From positions 433,781,529 through 433,845,528 of the forward strand of contig NC_058522.1 of the NCBI RefSeq assembly GCF_904849725.1: DNA of 64,000 nt, read 5' to 3'. Below are positions 21,578 to 31,222 of this stretch, in pieces. How positions within the stretch are numbered: the stretch's first letter is position 1; each line of letters opens with the position of its first letter. The stretch is from Hordeum vulgare subsp. vulgare. Its lineage: Eukaryota; Streptophyta; Magnoliopsida; Poales; Poaceae. Both the position numbers and the translations under genes were made by a program. The notes below the pieces were generated by a model. It had not been told where the DNA came from. It saw nothing but the letters and a program-made list of their open reading frames with translations, and did not search any database.

Positions 21578-22777
21578 GCTACAAATAAGTAAAGTATGAT
21601 ATTACATGCCTTGGACACCTACTGTATGGGATGAAATCAGTTCATTTAACCCGCCGAGTACTTTGATTAAGGAAGGGTTTTGACTCGCCAGATCAAAGGG
21701 CCGAGTTGGGTCACTATGGCGACGTATGGAAGTGTGGCTATTCCCAAGGACTACATTCTGAAGACGGTAAGGGCGTTTCATTTGAAGTACCAGGAGATGA
21801 AGAATATAAACAACTTTTTGCAAACAGTAAATAGGGAACGGATCTACCAGATAGACGCGAAAACCTAGAGAAAATGACTGGTCGCGACAGTTTATTATCA
21901 AATGATGCCCTTCGCTTGGTGAAAACATTATTTTCAAAGATTCACGAGTACAACGGATAAATGAAAGTATTCGGAACATTAGCTATCCTACCAACACTCG
22001 TGCTAATCGATTCAGAGCAGATAGCGTCTATATGCACGGAGCTTCAAGAATACGGCAATGGCGGAAGTTCAAGCGGAGAATAAATCTACTCCTAAAAAAT
22101 AGGTGAAAGCCTAACCTGATGCTGTCGGGTGAGAAGAGCCGACGGTGATGGGGTTTGCTGGAGAAGCACGGGCGTCACGTCGAGCGAAGATGTTTCCGGC
22201 GGCGGCGAAGTTCGTGGTGAATGGCGAGGTGACCGACGGCGATGCAATCGACGATGACAATGGCGGATGTGTTGGTTGCGGGATGAGAATGGACGACGGT
22301 GAAAGCCCACAGGCGGCACCGAAGCTCCTCACGTGAAGGTCGAAAGCACGGTCGGTGACGGATTCCTCGAGGCGAGCGTTTTTCTCGCTGTGCCGGTGGG
22401 GAGGAAGGTGACAGGACTGGTAGGTGGGAAGCGCCAGTTCTGTCCCCCCCCGACCTATTTATCAAGGCAGGTGCTGGAATCGAGGCGCCATGAGCGGGAA
22501 CCGCCGGGGGATAAAAGATTCGCTATAAATGTGCGCCGAAAATTTCGGGATAACAATGCGCTAAGGATCCGTTGGAGTTGTGGCGGTCTTCCCGAAAAAA
22601 GAGGAATAAGAAAAGGCCAGTTAGTAATGATGTGGCGACTTAAAGGATTGTCATTGCCCGAGGGCGATGGCGGGTGTGCAATTTTTTGACAAATGAAGAA
22701 AATAGGGGATGAATCGCCTTCAATGGAGCAGAGGTATTGGCGTGAAGAAGAAAGGTTCAAGTCAATTTGGGGCCTAA
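21578..22777 (-). other. Presumed leader/promoter region of the antisense gene, up to the 3' LTR of C
   Basis: About 1.2 kb without a confident gene. Short minus-strand frames (for example 21602-21979 and 22111-22465) have skewed composition and no recognised domain. TTATTTGTAG just upstream of the antisense start (about 21590 on the minus strand) could be a splice acceptor, so an upstream non-coding exon is possible. The last bases before the LTR (TTTGGGGCCTAA, 22767-22777) are the polypurine tract of the sense element. Confidence 0.4.
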
Positions 22778-23264
22778 TGTTGGGGATGTAACCTGTGGAT
22801 GACCCGCCCTAGTTGGGCCGGGTTATCCATTGGGCGACTCATCTAGGCATTTAGTTGGGCCTCGTTTTGGCCGAATCAAAGTCGCACGATGAGTATGGCT
22901 CTTGGCGGGTCTCCCAGCTTTGGAAGATGGCAATTTAGAGATCGCAATGGTCACGAGTGGTAGAAAGGAGGGAATCCATGTAAACCCTAGGGAATCGACC
23001 TGTATATAAAGGCGAGGTCCTGGGGGACAGAGGATAGGTTAGAAATCATTGAGTGCTAGGTTTAGGCGAGTTACGCCTTCCTTGTCATCGAATCCATATC
23101 AATACACACAAAAGCAGGACGTAGGCTATTACCTCCTCTCGAGGGGCCGAACCTGGGTAAATCGCCGTGTCTCTCCCAATTAACCCTTTGAGTCGCCACC
23201 AAGGTGCGATTGCTCCAGTATTAAGTCCTTTCACGAGGACATCTGCCGTGAAAAAACCACGACA
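22778..23264 (+). repeat. 3' LTR of element C
   Basis: Same ends as the 5' LTR (TGTTGGGGATG to CCACGACA), preceded by the polypurine tract and followed by ATAAG, the target duplication. TATATAAAGG and AACCTGGGTAAA (23150-23161) are kept. It is one base shorter than the 5' LTR. Confidence 0.9.
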
Positions 23265-23469
23265 ATAAGGCTCTTGATCCATACTTTACTTTCTGAAGGA
23301 ATTATCACTTTCATAAGAGACAATAGGATGGTATTGTTGTTTTGACAATAATCATGATGCTTGCATGTCCGTATCTTGTTTTGTCGACACCTCTCTCTCT
23401 AAACACGTGGGCATATTTATTGATCTCGGCTTTCGCTTGAGGACAAGCGAGGTCTATGCTTGAGGGAGT
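23265..23469 (+). other. Resumed internal tail of B: hairpin and polypurine tract
   Basis: Continues B after the C insertion and aligns with 112-317 of copy A. The hairpin TCGCTTG-AGGA-CAAGCGA is perfectly kept at 23433-23450. The polypurine tract that follows is changed by one base relative to A (GCTTGAGGGAG instead of GCTTGGGGGAG). Confidence 0.7.
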
Positions 23470-24987
23470 TGATACGTCCATTTTGCATCATGCTTTCATG
23501 TTGATATTTATCGCTTTTTGGGCTGTTATGACACTTCACGGTACAATACTTATGCCTTTTCTCTCTTATTTTGCTAGGTTTATATGAAAAGGAAGAATGC
23601 CGGCTGCTGGAATTCTGGCCTGAAAAAGGAGCAAGTTTGAGATACCTATTCTGCGCAACTCCAAAAGCCGTGAAAATCAACGAGGATTTTATTTGGGATT
23701 TATAAAAAATACTGGGCCGAAGAAGTCCGAGAGTGGCGCCAGCAGGAGGCCACAAGCCTGCTAGGCGCGGCCTCCCCCTGGCCGCGCCTAGGGGGCTTGT
23801 GGGCTCCCACTTGGCCCTCTGCCCCCCCTCTTTTGCGACAAGAAGGGTTTCGATCTAGAAAAATCAGGAGTTTTTTCGGAGGATTCGCCGCCGCCAAGAG
23901 GCGGAACTTGAGCATAACCAATCTACAGCTCCGGCAAGACGATCCTGCTGGGGAAACTTCCCTCCCGGAGGGGGAAATCGTCGCCATCGTCATCACCAAC
24001 ACTCCTCTCATCGGAGGGGACTCATCACCATCAACATCTTCACCAGCACCATCTCATCTCCAAACCCTAATTCGTCTCTTGTAACCAATCTCCATCCCGC
24101 GACTCCGATTGCTATTTGTAAGGTTGCTAGTACTGTTAATTACTCTCTATAGTTGATGCTAGTTGGATTACTTGGTGGAAGATTATATGTTCAGATCTTT
24201 GATGCTACTCATTAGCTCTCTGGTCATGAATATGATTATGTTTTATGAGTAGTTACTTTTGTTCCTGAGGACATGGGATAAGTCATGCTATAAGTAGTCA
24301 TGTGAATTTGGTATTCGTTCGATAATTTGATGTGTTGTATGTTGTTTTCCCTCTAGTGGTGTTATGTAAACATCGACTACATAACACTTCACCATTGTTT
24401 GGGCCTAGAAGAAGGCATTGGGAAGTAGTAAGTAGATGATGGGTTGCTAGAGTGACAGAAGCTTAAACCCTAGTTTATGCGTTGCTTCGTAAGGGCCTGA
24501 TTTGGATCCACTAGTTTAATGCTATGGTTAGACTTTGTTTTAATTCTTCTTTCATAGTTGCGGATGCTTGCGAGAGGGCTAATCATAAGTGGGATGCTTG
24601 TCCAAGTAAGGGCAGTACCCAAGCGACGGTCCACCCACATATCAAACTATCAAAGTAGCGAACACGAATCATCTGAACATGATGAAAACTAGCTTGACAG
24701 AAATTCCCATGTGTCCTCTTGAGCGTTTTACCTCCTATAAGACTTTGTCCAGGCTTGTCCCCTGCTACAAAAGGGATTGGTCCACTTTGCTGCACCGTTG
24801 TTACTTTTGTTACTTGCTACTTGCTACGAATCATCTCACCACACAACTACTTGTTACCGATAATTTCAGTGATTGCAGATATTACCTTGCTGAAAACCAC
24901 TTGTCAGATCCTTCTGCTCCTCGTTGGGTTCGACACTCTTACTTATCGAAAGGACTACGATAGATCCCCTACACTTGTGGGTCATCA
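23470..24987 (+). repeat. 3' LTR of element B
   Basis: Complete LTR, TGATACGTCC to GGGTCATCA, 1518 bp, without the internal duplication seen at the 5' side. It is followed by 37 bases (24988-25024) of other DNA and then the target TAA of the Harbinger transposon. Confidence 0.85.
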
Positions 24988-25024
24988 TTCATGTCTGTGG
25001 TCGCATCCGTTTTTTTATTCAATG
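24988..25024. other. Short remnant between B and the Harbinger transposon
   Basis: 37 bases with no feature of their own. Since Harbinger inserted into the sequence that resumes at 33851, this is probably the other side of that insertion site, that is, of remnant S. Confidence 0.4.
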
Positions 25025-25027
25025 TAA

Positions 25028-25055
25028 GGCCAACTCCAGCGCGCGACCCCATCCG
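25028..25055 (+). repeat. Left terminal inverted repeat of Harbinger element
   Basis: 28 bases, GGCCAACTCCAGCGCGCGAC followed by CCCATCCG, preceded by TAA. Directly inside, CCGGATG mirrors CATCCG and makes a subterminal palindrome. Confidence 0.85.
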
Positions 25056-25482
25056 TTCCGGATGCGTACGTTTGGGGTATGACAAACGAATAGCCCGGCC
25101 CAACGGGCAGCCCCAAACGAACAAATGTTCGTTTTTGATCCGTTTTTGATCCATCCCCAGCCCGAACTTGCACGGTGTTTGGGGAGAAACGGACAATGCA
25201 CGGACAGTCGAGACGCACGCCCTTGTTCTCCCCTGGCCCACCTGTTGGGAACTCTACCGATTCATTCCCCCCAAGCCTCCACGGGCCCAACCCCGCCACC
25301 AGCGTTGCCGCTATTATTCGACCGCCTCCTCGCTGCTCGCCCCTCGACCGTCCATACCAAAACCACGTCTCACCATGGCCTCCACTTGTAGTCGGCCGCC
25401 ATCCGCCCCCGCTGCCTCGAGGTGATTCATGGCCTCTTCGCCATCACGACCGGAAGGTGTTTGACACTTTGCCCACAAAGGT

Positions 25483-25986
25483 ATGGATAGTGGAGATGAA
25501 TTTTTCTTCAACCATTCATTTGTTCATCGGATGAGTCGTCCTTGGATGGCGAAGAACTTGTGGTGGCTGCACTGGTCGTTCATGACCAGATACAAAGGCA
25601 GTGGCCTCGGTACAAGGGGGCAGTGCATGGTCGTGCACCCAACCTGAATCGCGCGCGAGAGAGAGGACACGCCTTGCTCTATGCTGATTACTTTGAAAAT
25701 ACCGCACTCTTCAAACCGGAGAAATTTCGTCGCCGTTTTCGTATGTCGAGGCATGTGTTGAATCACATCCGTGAGGGAGTGGTTCAGCATGACTCATTCT
25801 TTGAGTGCAAAACGGATGCCCTTGGCAAGCTTGGATGCTCTTCTTATCGGAAATGCACCGCCGCCATTCTCATGCTTCATATGGAATTCCATGCGATCTT
25901 GTGGATGAGTACGTGAGCATGAGTGAGTCCACATGTCTGCTGTCAATGTACAACTTCTGCAAGGCCGTGGTAGCGGTGTTTGGCCC
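25483..25986 (+). pseudogene. Harbinger transposase, N-terminal half
   Basis: A start at ATG 25483 (MDSGDEFFFNH) is followed by a frameshift, then an open stretch from 25542 (LVVAALVVHDQIQRQWPRYK, DYFENTALFKPEKFRRRFRM, LNHIREGVVQHDSFF). These match my memory of plant PIF/Harbinger transposases. Another frameshift near 25878 moves to the frame reading GIPCDLVDEYVSMSESTCL and FCKAVVAVFGP. That frame is cut at 25986 by element C2, after the first copy of the target GGCCC. The protein would bind and cut the transposon ends in the nucleus. This copy cannot be functional. Confidence 0.8.
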
Positions 25987-27534
25987 TGATACGTCTCCAA
26001 CGTATCTATAATTTTTGATGGTTTCATGCTATTATCTTGTCAAACTTTGTATGTTTTGCATGCCTTTTATATATTTATTGGGACTAACTTATTAACTCAG
26101 TGCCAAGTGCCAGTTCCTGTTTTTCCATGTTTTTGACCCATTTCAAAGGAGATTTTGAAACGGAGTCCAAACGGAAGAAAATCCCCGAAAAGATTTGTTT
26201 TGGAACGGAAGAAGATCGGGGAGCTTGGGACCAAGGCAGGGGAGCCCCAAGGGCCCCACAAGCCCCCACCTCGCGACCAGGGGGGTGGCCGTGCCATCCA
26301 GGCTTGTGGGCCCCCTGGACGCCCTCTGCCCTAGGACTTTCGCCTATATATTCCCATAAACTCCAGAAAAAATCAAGAGATCATCGCAATCACTTTTCCG
26401 CCGCCGCAAGCTTCTGCCTCCGCAAGATCCCATCTGGGGCACGTTCTGGTGCCCTGCCGGAGGGGGGATTCGGACACGAGGGCTTCTTCATCAACACCAT
26501 GACCTCTCTGATGATGCGTGAGTAGTTCACCGTAGACCTACGGGTCCATAGCTAGTAACTAGATGGCTTCTTCTCTCTCTTGGATCTTCAATACAAAGTT
26601 CTCCATGATCTTCATGCAGATCTATCCGATGTAATCTTCTTTTGCGGTGCGTTTGTCGAGATCCGACGAATTGTGGATTTATGATCAGATTATCTATGAA
26701 TATTATTTGAGTTTCTTCTGATCTCTCTTATGCATGATTTCATATCCTTGTAATTCTCTTCGAGTTGTGGGTTTTGTCTGGCCAACTAGATCTATGATTC
26801 TTGCAATAGGAGAAGTGCTTGGTTTTGGGTTCATACCGTGCGGTGACCTCACCCAGTGACAGAAGGGGTAGCAACGCATGCATCATGTTGTTGCCATCAA
26901 GGGTAAAAAGATGGGGTTTTCATCATCGGTTTGAGATTATCCCTCTACATCATGTCATCTTGCTTAAAGCGTTACTCTGTTCGTCATGAACTCAATACAC
27001 TAGATGCATGCTGGATAGCGATCGATGTGTGCAGTAATAGTAGTAGATGCAGAAAGTATTGGTCTACTTGTCTCGGACGTGATGCCTATATGCATGATCA
27101 TTGCCTTAGATATCGTCATGACTTTGCGCGGTTCTATCAATTGCTCGACAGTAATTTGATCACCCACCGTGATAATTGCTATTTTGAGAGAGGCCTCTAG
27201 TGAACACTATGGCCCCCAGGGTCTACTCCACACCACATTTTCAGCCTTACACTTTTTACTTCGTTGCACTTTCCGCCTTCAGATCTCACTTTGCAAACAA
27301 TCTTGAAGGGATTGACAACCCCTTTGAAGCGTTGGGTGCAAGCTTGTTTGTGTTTGCGCAGGTACTCTGGACTTGACGAGACCCTCCTTCTGGATCGATA
27401 CCTTGGTTATCAAACTGAGGGAAATACTTACTGCTCCTGTGCTGCATCACCCTTTCCTCTTCGAGGGAAGAAGCAACGCAAGCCCAGCCTCTGTCAACAT
27501 GTGAATTTCTGGCGCTGTTGTCTGTGGGATAGCA
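25987..27534 (+). repeat. 5' LTR of element C2
   Basis: 1548 bp. The start GATACGTCTCCAACGTATC is itself an inverted repeat (GATACGT/ACGTATC), so the LTR tip can form a 7-bp hairpin. A TATA-like CTATATATTCC is at 26344-26354. The end CTGTGGGATAGCA precedes the primer site. Confidence 0.85.
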
Positions 27535-27544
27535 GAAGAATTTC

Positions 27545-27562
27545 TAGCGCCGTTGCCGGGGA
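27545..27562 (+). other. Primer binding site of C2
   Basis: TAGCGCCGTTGCCGGGGA, one base off TGGCGCCGTTGCCGGGGA, 10 bases after the LTR end; complementary to the tRNA-Asp 3' end as in Athila-type elements. Confidence 0.7.
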
Positions 27563-27781
27563 GGATCAAGTCAAGAACTCATCCAAGTAAGTGCGCCAAC
27601 CCATCTCTTGCATTTACTTTGTTTGCGGGTTGCCTCTCGTTTTCCTCTCCCGCACTTCACCAATTTGTTTTTTGTTCGTTTGCATTTTTTGTTCGCCCTT
27701 TTCTCTCGCTTGCTTTCTGTTCGCTTGTGTGCCATGTGCCTTCAATATGCTTGCATCTACGCTTGCTGAAAATCTAGTGAT

Positions 27782-28513
27782 ATGGATCCTCTCCACTTGT
27801 TAATCTCTTTAAGAGATCCAATTATGTTGATCCAATTGCTAGTGAGTTGAGTGCACTTGACTATCTTTATGCAGTTTTGCTTGAGAGGCGTGAATCTGAA
27901 AATTGTGACGAAGAAATTTATGAAGTGATTCACGAGGGCTCCTTGGATGAAAAGCATGATTGCAATGGTTTCACTATAAATTCTATTAGTGACAATCATG
28001 CTAGGAATATGCAAAACCCTAAGCTTGGGGATGCTAGTTTTTCTATGTCCCCTACTTGTTGCAATGATCACTTCTGATGATTTTAAAAATTTGTTTAAGC
28101 CTCATGATGAATATGACATTTGCAATATTATTGAAAGTGGGTTTGGAGAAGTCATGACTTTAGTTGATGATAATCCCACTATTTGTAAAGAGCGTCAACT
28201 TTGCATGCATGTGGATCATGAAAAGAATATCCTTTGTGATAGCTATATTGTTTAATTTGATTATGATCCCACATGTAATTGCTATGAGAGAGGAAAATAT
28301 TGTGGTAGATATTTTCATGTTACCAATTTACCTCTCGTTATGTTGAGATTGCTATCGTCTCTTTCTTCTTCCTTGCATTTGGTAACTATTGGTTGTCTTG
28401 CCAATTTGTTTTCCTATAAAATGACTATGCATAGGAAGTATGTTAGACTTAGATGTGATTTTCACATGCTTTATGATGCTCTCGTTGTGCTTCAACTCTT
28501 GTCTTTGGTGTGA
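27782..28513 (+). pseudogene. Decayed ORF of unknown function in C2 (counterpart in E)
   Basis: The first ATG after the primer site (27782, MDPLHLL) matches the start of the E copy (MDPHQLANLF). After a small shift the frame reads SALDYLYAVLLERRESENCDEE. A deletion near 28070 moves it to a frame reading FKNLFKPHDEYDICNIIESGFGEV, and a TAA near 28254 and the final TGA at 28511-28513 follow. The C-terminal part has hydrophobic runs (LPLVMLRLLSSLSSSL) and MHRKYVRLRCDFHMLYDAL. E encodes a recognisable relative (DYDLENL-like and MPMHRK stretches). I do not recognise it as Gag or any known domain. It contains AAGCTTGGGGAT inside the coding sequence. It is probably a conserved product of this non-autonomous group, but its function is unknown. 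Confidence 0.5.
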
Positions 28514-28530
28514 GCATCATTGAAATCCTT

Positions 28531-28578
28531 ATGCCTAGTTAATGGCGTTAAACAATAGCGCTTGTTGGGAGGAAAACC
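28531..28578 (+). promoter_or_regulatory. Conserved structured motif after the last ORF of C2
   Basis: ATGCCTAGTTAATGGCGTT followed by AATAGCGCTTGTTGGGAGG. The same motif stands just after the last ORF stop in E (44532-44580, minus) and H (60796-60845, minus). The E version ATGCCTAGCTAGGGGCAT can fold as a short hairpin. Role unknown. Confidence 0.5.
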
Positions 28579-29160
28579 AATGATATATCTTTTTCTTTCT
28601 GTTTTGTTGCGTCCACACCATCATAATTCTGTTGTGATTGTGTTTTTTGTGTTTATTTTTGTGTTTGAGCCAAGCAAAACCTTTGTGACTAGTCTTGGTA
28701 ATGGTTGTTTGATCCTGCTGGAAAAATACAGAAACTTTTTGCTCACGAGATGATTTTTCATTTTTATTCAGAAAGACCTTTTGAGTTGATTCTTTTTGAT
28801 GCTGATTGATATGCTTTTTCCCCAGGACGTCGTAACTTTTCAGATTTTGTGAGGTACCAGAAGTATACAAAGTATACAGATTACTACAGATTGGTCTGTT
28901 TTTCACAGATGCTGTTTTTGTTGAGTTGGTTGCTTGTTTTGATGAAACTATTGTTAGTATCGGGGGGTACTAGCCATGGAAAAGTGAGAATACAGTAGCC
29001 CATAATCAATATATATGGAATTCAAGTTTGCTACAGTACCAAAAGAAGTGGTAGTTTGTCTTCTTGTACCAGTGTTATCACAAGTTTCTGTTTAAGTTTT
29101 GTGTTGTGAAGTTTTCAAGTTTTGGGTGATGTTCTCATGGACAAAGAGATAAGGAGTGAA
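28579..29160 (+). other. Internal spacer of C2
   Basis: T-rich, without a plausible gene. Its counterparts in E and H (minus strand) align in part, for example the stretch near AGTATACAAAGTATACAGATT, which contains a small palindrome GTATAC repeated twice at 28860-28885. Confidence 0.4.
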
Positions 29161-29169
29161 AATAGCTCA

Positions 29170-29253
29170 AGCTTGGGGATTCCCAAGGCATCCCAAGCAA
29201 ATTCAAGGACACTAAAAAGCCTAAGCTTGGGGATGCCCCGGGAAGGCATCCCC
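29170..29253 (+). promoter_or_regulatory. Pair of hairpins containing polypurine-like sequence in C2
   Basis: AAGCTTGGGGATTCCC (29169 on) with downstream GGCATCCC, then AAGCTTGGGGATGCC (29223-29237) with a perfect 9-bp partner GGCATCCCC (29245-29253) and loop CCGGGAA. H has the same second hairpin with the same loop (60129-60153, minus), and E a weaker version near 43853. Confidence 0.5.
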
Positions 29254-29444
29254 TCTTTCGTCTTCAATCCATCGGTAACATTACTTGGAGCTATATTTTT
29301 ATTCAGCACATGATATGTGTTTTGTTTGGAGCGTCTTGTATCTTAGGAGCCTTTTCTTTTTGTTGTGTCACAATCATCCTTGCTGCACACCTTTTTGAGG
29401 GAGAGAGACATGCACTCATCGTGATTTTGCTAGAATGCTCACAG

Positions 29445-29506
29445 TGCTTCACTTATATCTTTTGAGCTAGATACTTTTGCTCTTGTGCTTCACTTATATC
29501 TTTTAG
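29445..29506 (+). repeat. Two copies of an 18-base motif in C2
   Basis: GCTTCACTTATATCTTTT occurs twice within about 60 bases. E has four clear copies and a partial one, and H has three, on the minus strand at the matching place. Confidence 0.6.
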
Positions 29507-31187
29507 AGCACGGCGGTGCGTGATTTGGTAGTTGGCTTATGCTATGAAAGTAGTCCCAAATGTGCTAGGTACCCAAAGAGGATGCAAAAACCTCCATCTT
29601 CATGTGCATTGAGTAGAAAGAGAAGTTTCGATTCCTCTCAATTAGTTTTGAGACGTGGATTCGGTAATATTGAGAGTTATGTTAGTAGGGTGTTGTGAAT
29701 CTAGAAATACTTGTGTTGAAGTTAGTGATTCCCGTAGCATGGACGCATGGTGACCGCTATGTTAGGAAGTCGGAGCATAATTTATCTATTGATTGTCATC
29801 CTTTGTGTTGAGGTCGGGATCGTGCGATGGTTAACACCTACCAACCCCTCCCCTCGGAGTATGCGTTTAGCACTTTGTTTCGATTACTAATAAAAACTTC
29901 CACAACAAGTATGTGAGTTCTTCATGACTAATGTGAGTCCATTGTATAGATTCACTTTCACCTTCCACCATTGCTAGCCTCTCTAGTGCCGCGCAATTCT
30001 CGCCGGTGCACAAACCCACCAAATTCCTTCCTCAAAACAGCCACCATACCTACCTACTATGGCATTTTCATAGCCATTCCAAGATATATTGCCATGGAAC
30101 TCCCACCGTTTCGTCTCATGACTTGTGCCATCACTCTCATATTGCCATTGCATGATCGTAAGATAGCTAGCGAGATGTTTCAATGTCATATGCCATGCTA
30201 GATCGTTGCACTTCCCGGTACACTGCCGGAGGCATTTCCTATGGAGTCATCATCATTGTGATCTTTGAGCTGTGAGTAAATAAAAGTGTGATGATCATCA
30301 TTATTTGAGCATTTTCCCATGTGAGGAAATAAAAAAGAGAGGCCAAAGATCCCAAAAACAAAAAAAAGAGAAAAGACAAGAAAATAAAAAAGAGAGGCCT
30401 AAGAGCCCAAATGAAAAAAAGAAAAATGAGGAAAAGAGAGAAGGGACAATGCTACTATCTTTTCCCACACTTGTGCTTCATGTTAGCACCATATTCTTCA
30501 TGATTGAGAGCTTCTTGCTTTGCCACTACCATATGCTAGTGGGAATCTTCATTATATAACTTGGCTTGTATATTCCAATGTTGGGCTTCCTCAAAATTGC
30601 CCTAGGTCTTTGTGAGCAAGCAAGTTGGATGCACACCCACTAGTTTTCTTTTTGAGCTTTCACATACTTATAGCTCTAGTGCATCTCTTGTATGACAATC
30701 CCTACTCATTCACATTGATATCTATTAATGGGCATCTCCATAGCCTATTGATACGCCGAGTCAGTGTGACCATCTCCTCCTTATTGTCTCACAACCACCA
30801 CCACACTCTATTCCACCTATAGTGTTATATCCATGGCTCGCGCTCATGTATTGCGTGATAGTTATAAAAAGTTTGAGAAAGTAAGAGTGCGAAAACAATT
30901 ACTTGGCCAATTCCGGGGTTGTGCATGATTTACATTAGTTGTGTGAGGATGATGGAGCATAGCAAGACTATATGATTTTGTAGGGATAAATTTCTTTGGC
31001 CTTGTTATTTTGAAAGTTCATGATTACTTTGCTAGTTTGCTTGAAGTATTACTATTTTCATGTCAATAGAAAACTGTTGTTTTGAACCTTACGGATCTGA
31101 ACATTCATGTCACGTGAAAGAAGTTGCAAAGGACTACTATGCTAGGTAGCATTCCACATCAAAAATTCATTCTTTATCACTTCCCTA
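29507..31187 (+). other. Non-coding 3' internal region of C2
   Basis: No gene recognised. Contains a purine-rich stretch (about 30325-30445) with an imperfect 55-bp duplication (AAAAAAGAGAGGCC twice). The segment as a whole aligns with the minus strand of H around 58230-59990. Confidence 0.5.
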
Positions 31188-31217
31188 CTCGAGGACGAGC
31201 ATGAGTTAAGCTTGGGG
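31188..31217 (+). promoter_or_regulatory. Hairpin and polypurine tract of C2
   Basis: CTCG-AGGA-CGAG (31188-31199) followed by AAGCTTGGGG (31208-31217), six bases before the 3' LTR. Same layout as in A and B, but with a different stem sequence. Confidence 0.6.
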
Positions 31218-31222
31218 ATGCT

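Larger units (their letters stand above)
9869..23264 (+). mobile_element. Tat-type (Grande/RIRE2-like) Ty3/gypsy retrotransposon C, 13.4 kb
   Basis: Complete from LTR to LTR (9869-10356 and 22778-23264), flanked by GTAAG (9864-9868) and ATAAG (23265-23269). Copy A keeps the empty site as ATAAG at 112-116. This supports a 5-bp target duplication of ATAAG with one later change. Inside are gag, protease, RT, RNase H and integrase on the plus strand, then a 71-bp tandem array, then a multi-exon gene on the minus strand. This layout is the hallmark of the Tat group. By hand count the LTRs differ at about 16 substitutions and one indel in 487 bases (about 3.3%). At the commonly used grass rate of 1.3e-8 per site per year, that suggests insertion somewhat over one million years ago. 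Confidence 0.9.
1837..24987 (+). mobile_element. Athila-type Ty3/gypsy LTR retrotransposon B, split by nested element C
   Basis: Parts in order: 5'-truncated LTR (1837-2845), primer binding site (2857-2874), gag-protease (2952-4493), reverse transcriptase-RNase H-integrase (4521-7638), a third ORF (8010-8531), a long non-coding tail (8532-9868 and 23265-23469) and a complete 3' LTR (23470-24987). Element C (9869-23264) sits in the tail. Without it B would be about 9.8 kb. Lineage is inferred from the RT and integrase motifs, the primer site and the extra ORF after pol. By LTR sequence it resembles the Triticeae Fatima/Sabrina kind, but I could not check this. It is defective: in-frame stops, a frameshift, and loss of the first 520 or so bases of its 5' LTR. 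Confidence 0.85.

Noticed and set aside
30305..30559. Lys/Glu-rich ORF in C2
   Set aside because: It comes from an A/G-rich duplicated stretch and is not matched in the aligned parts of H.
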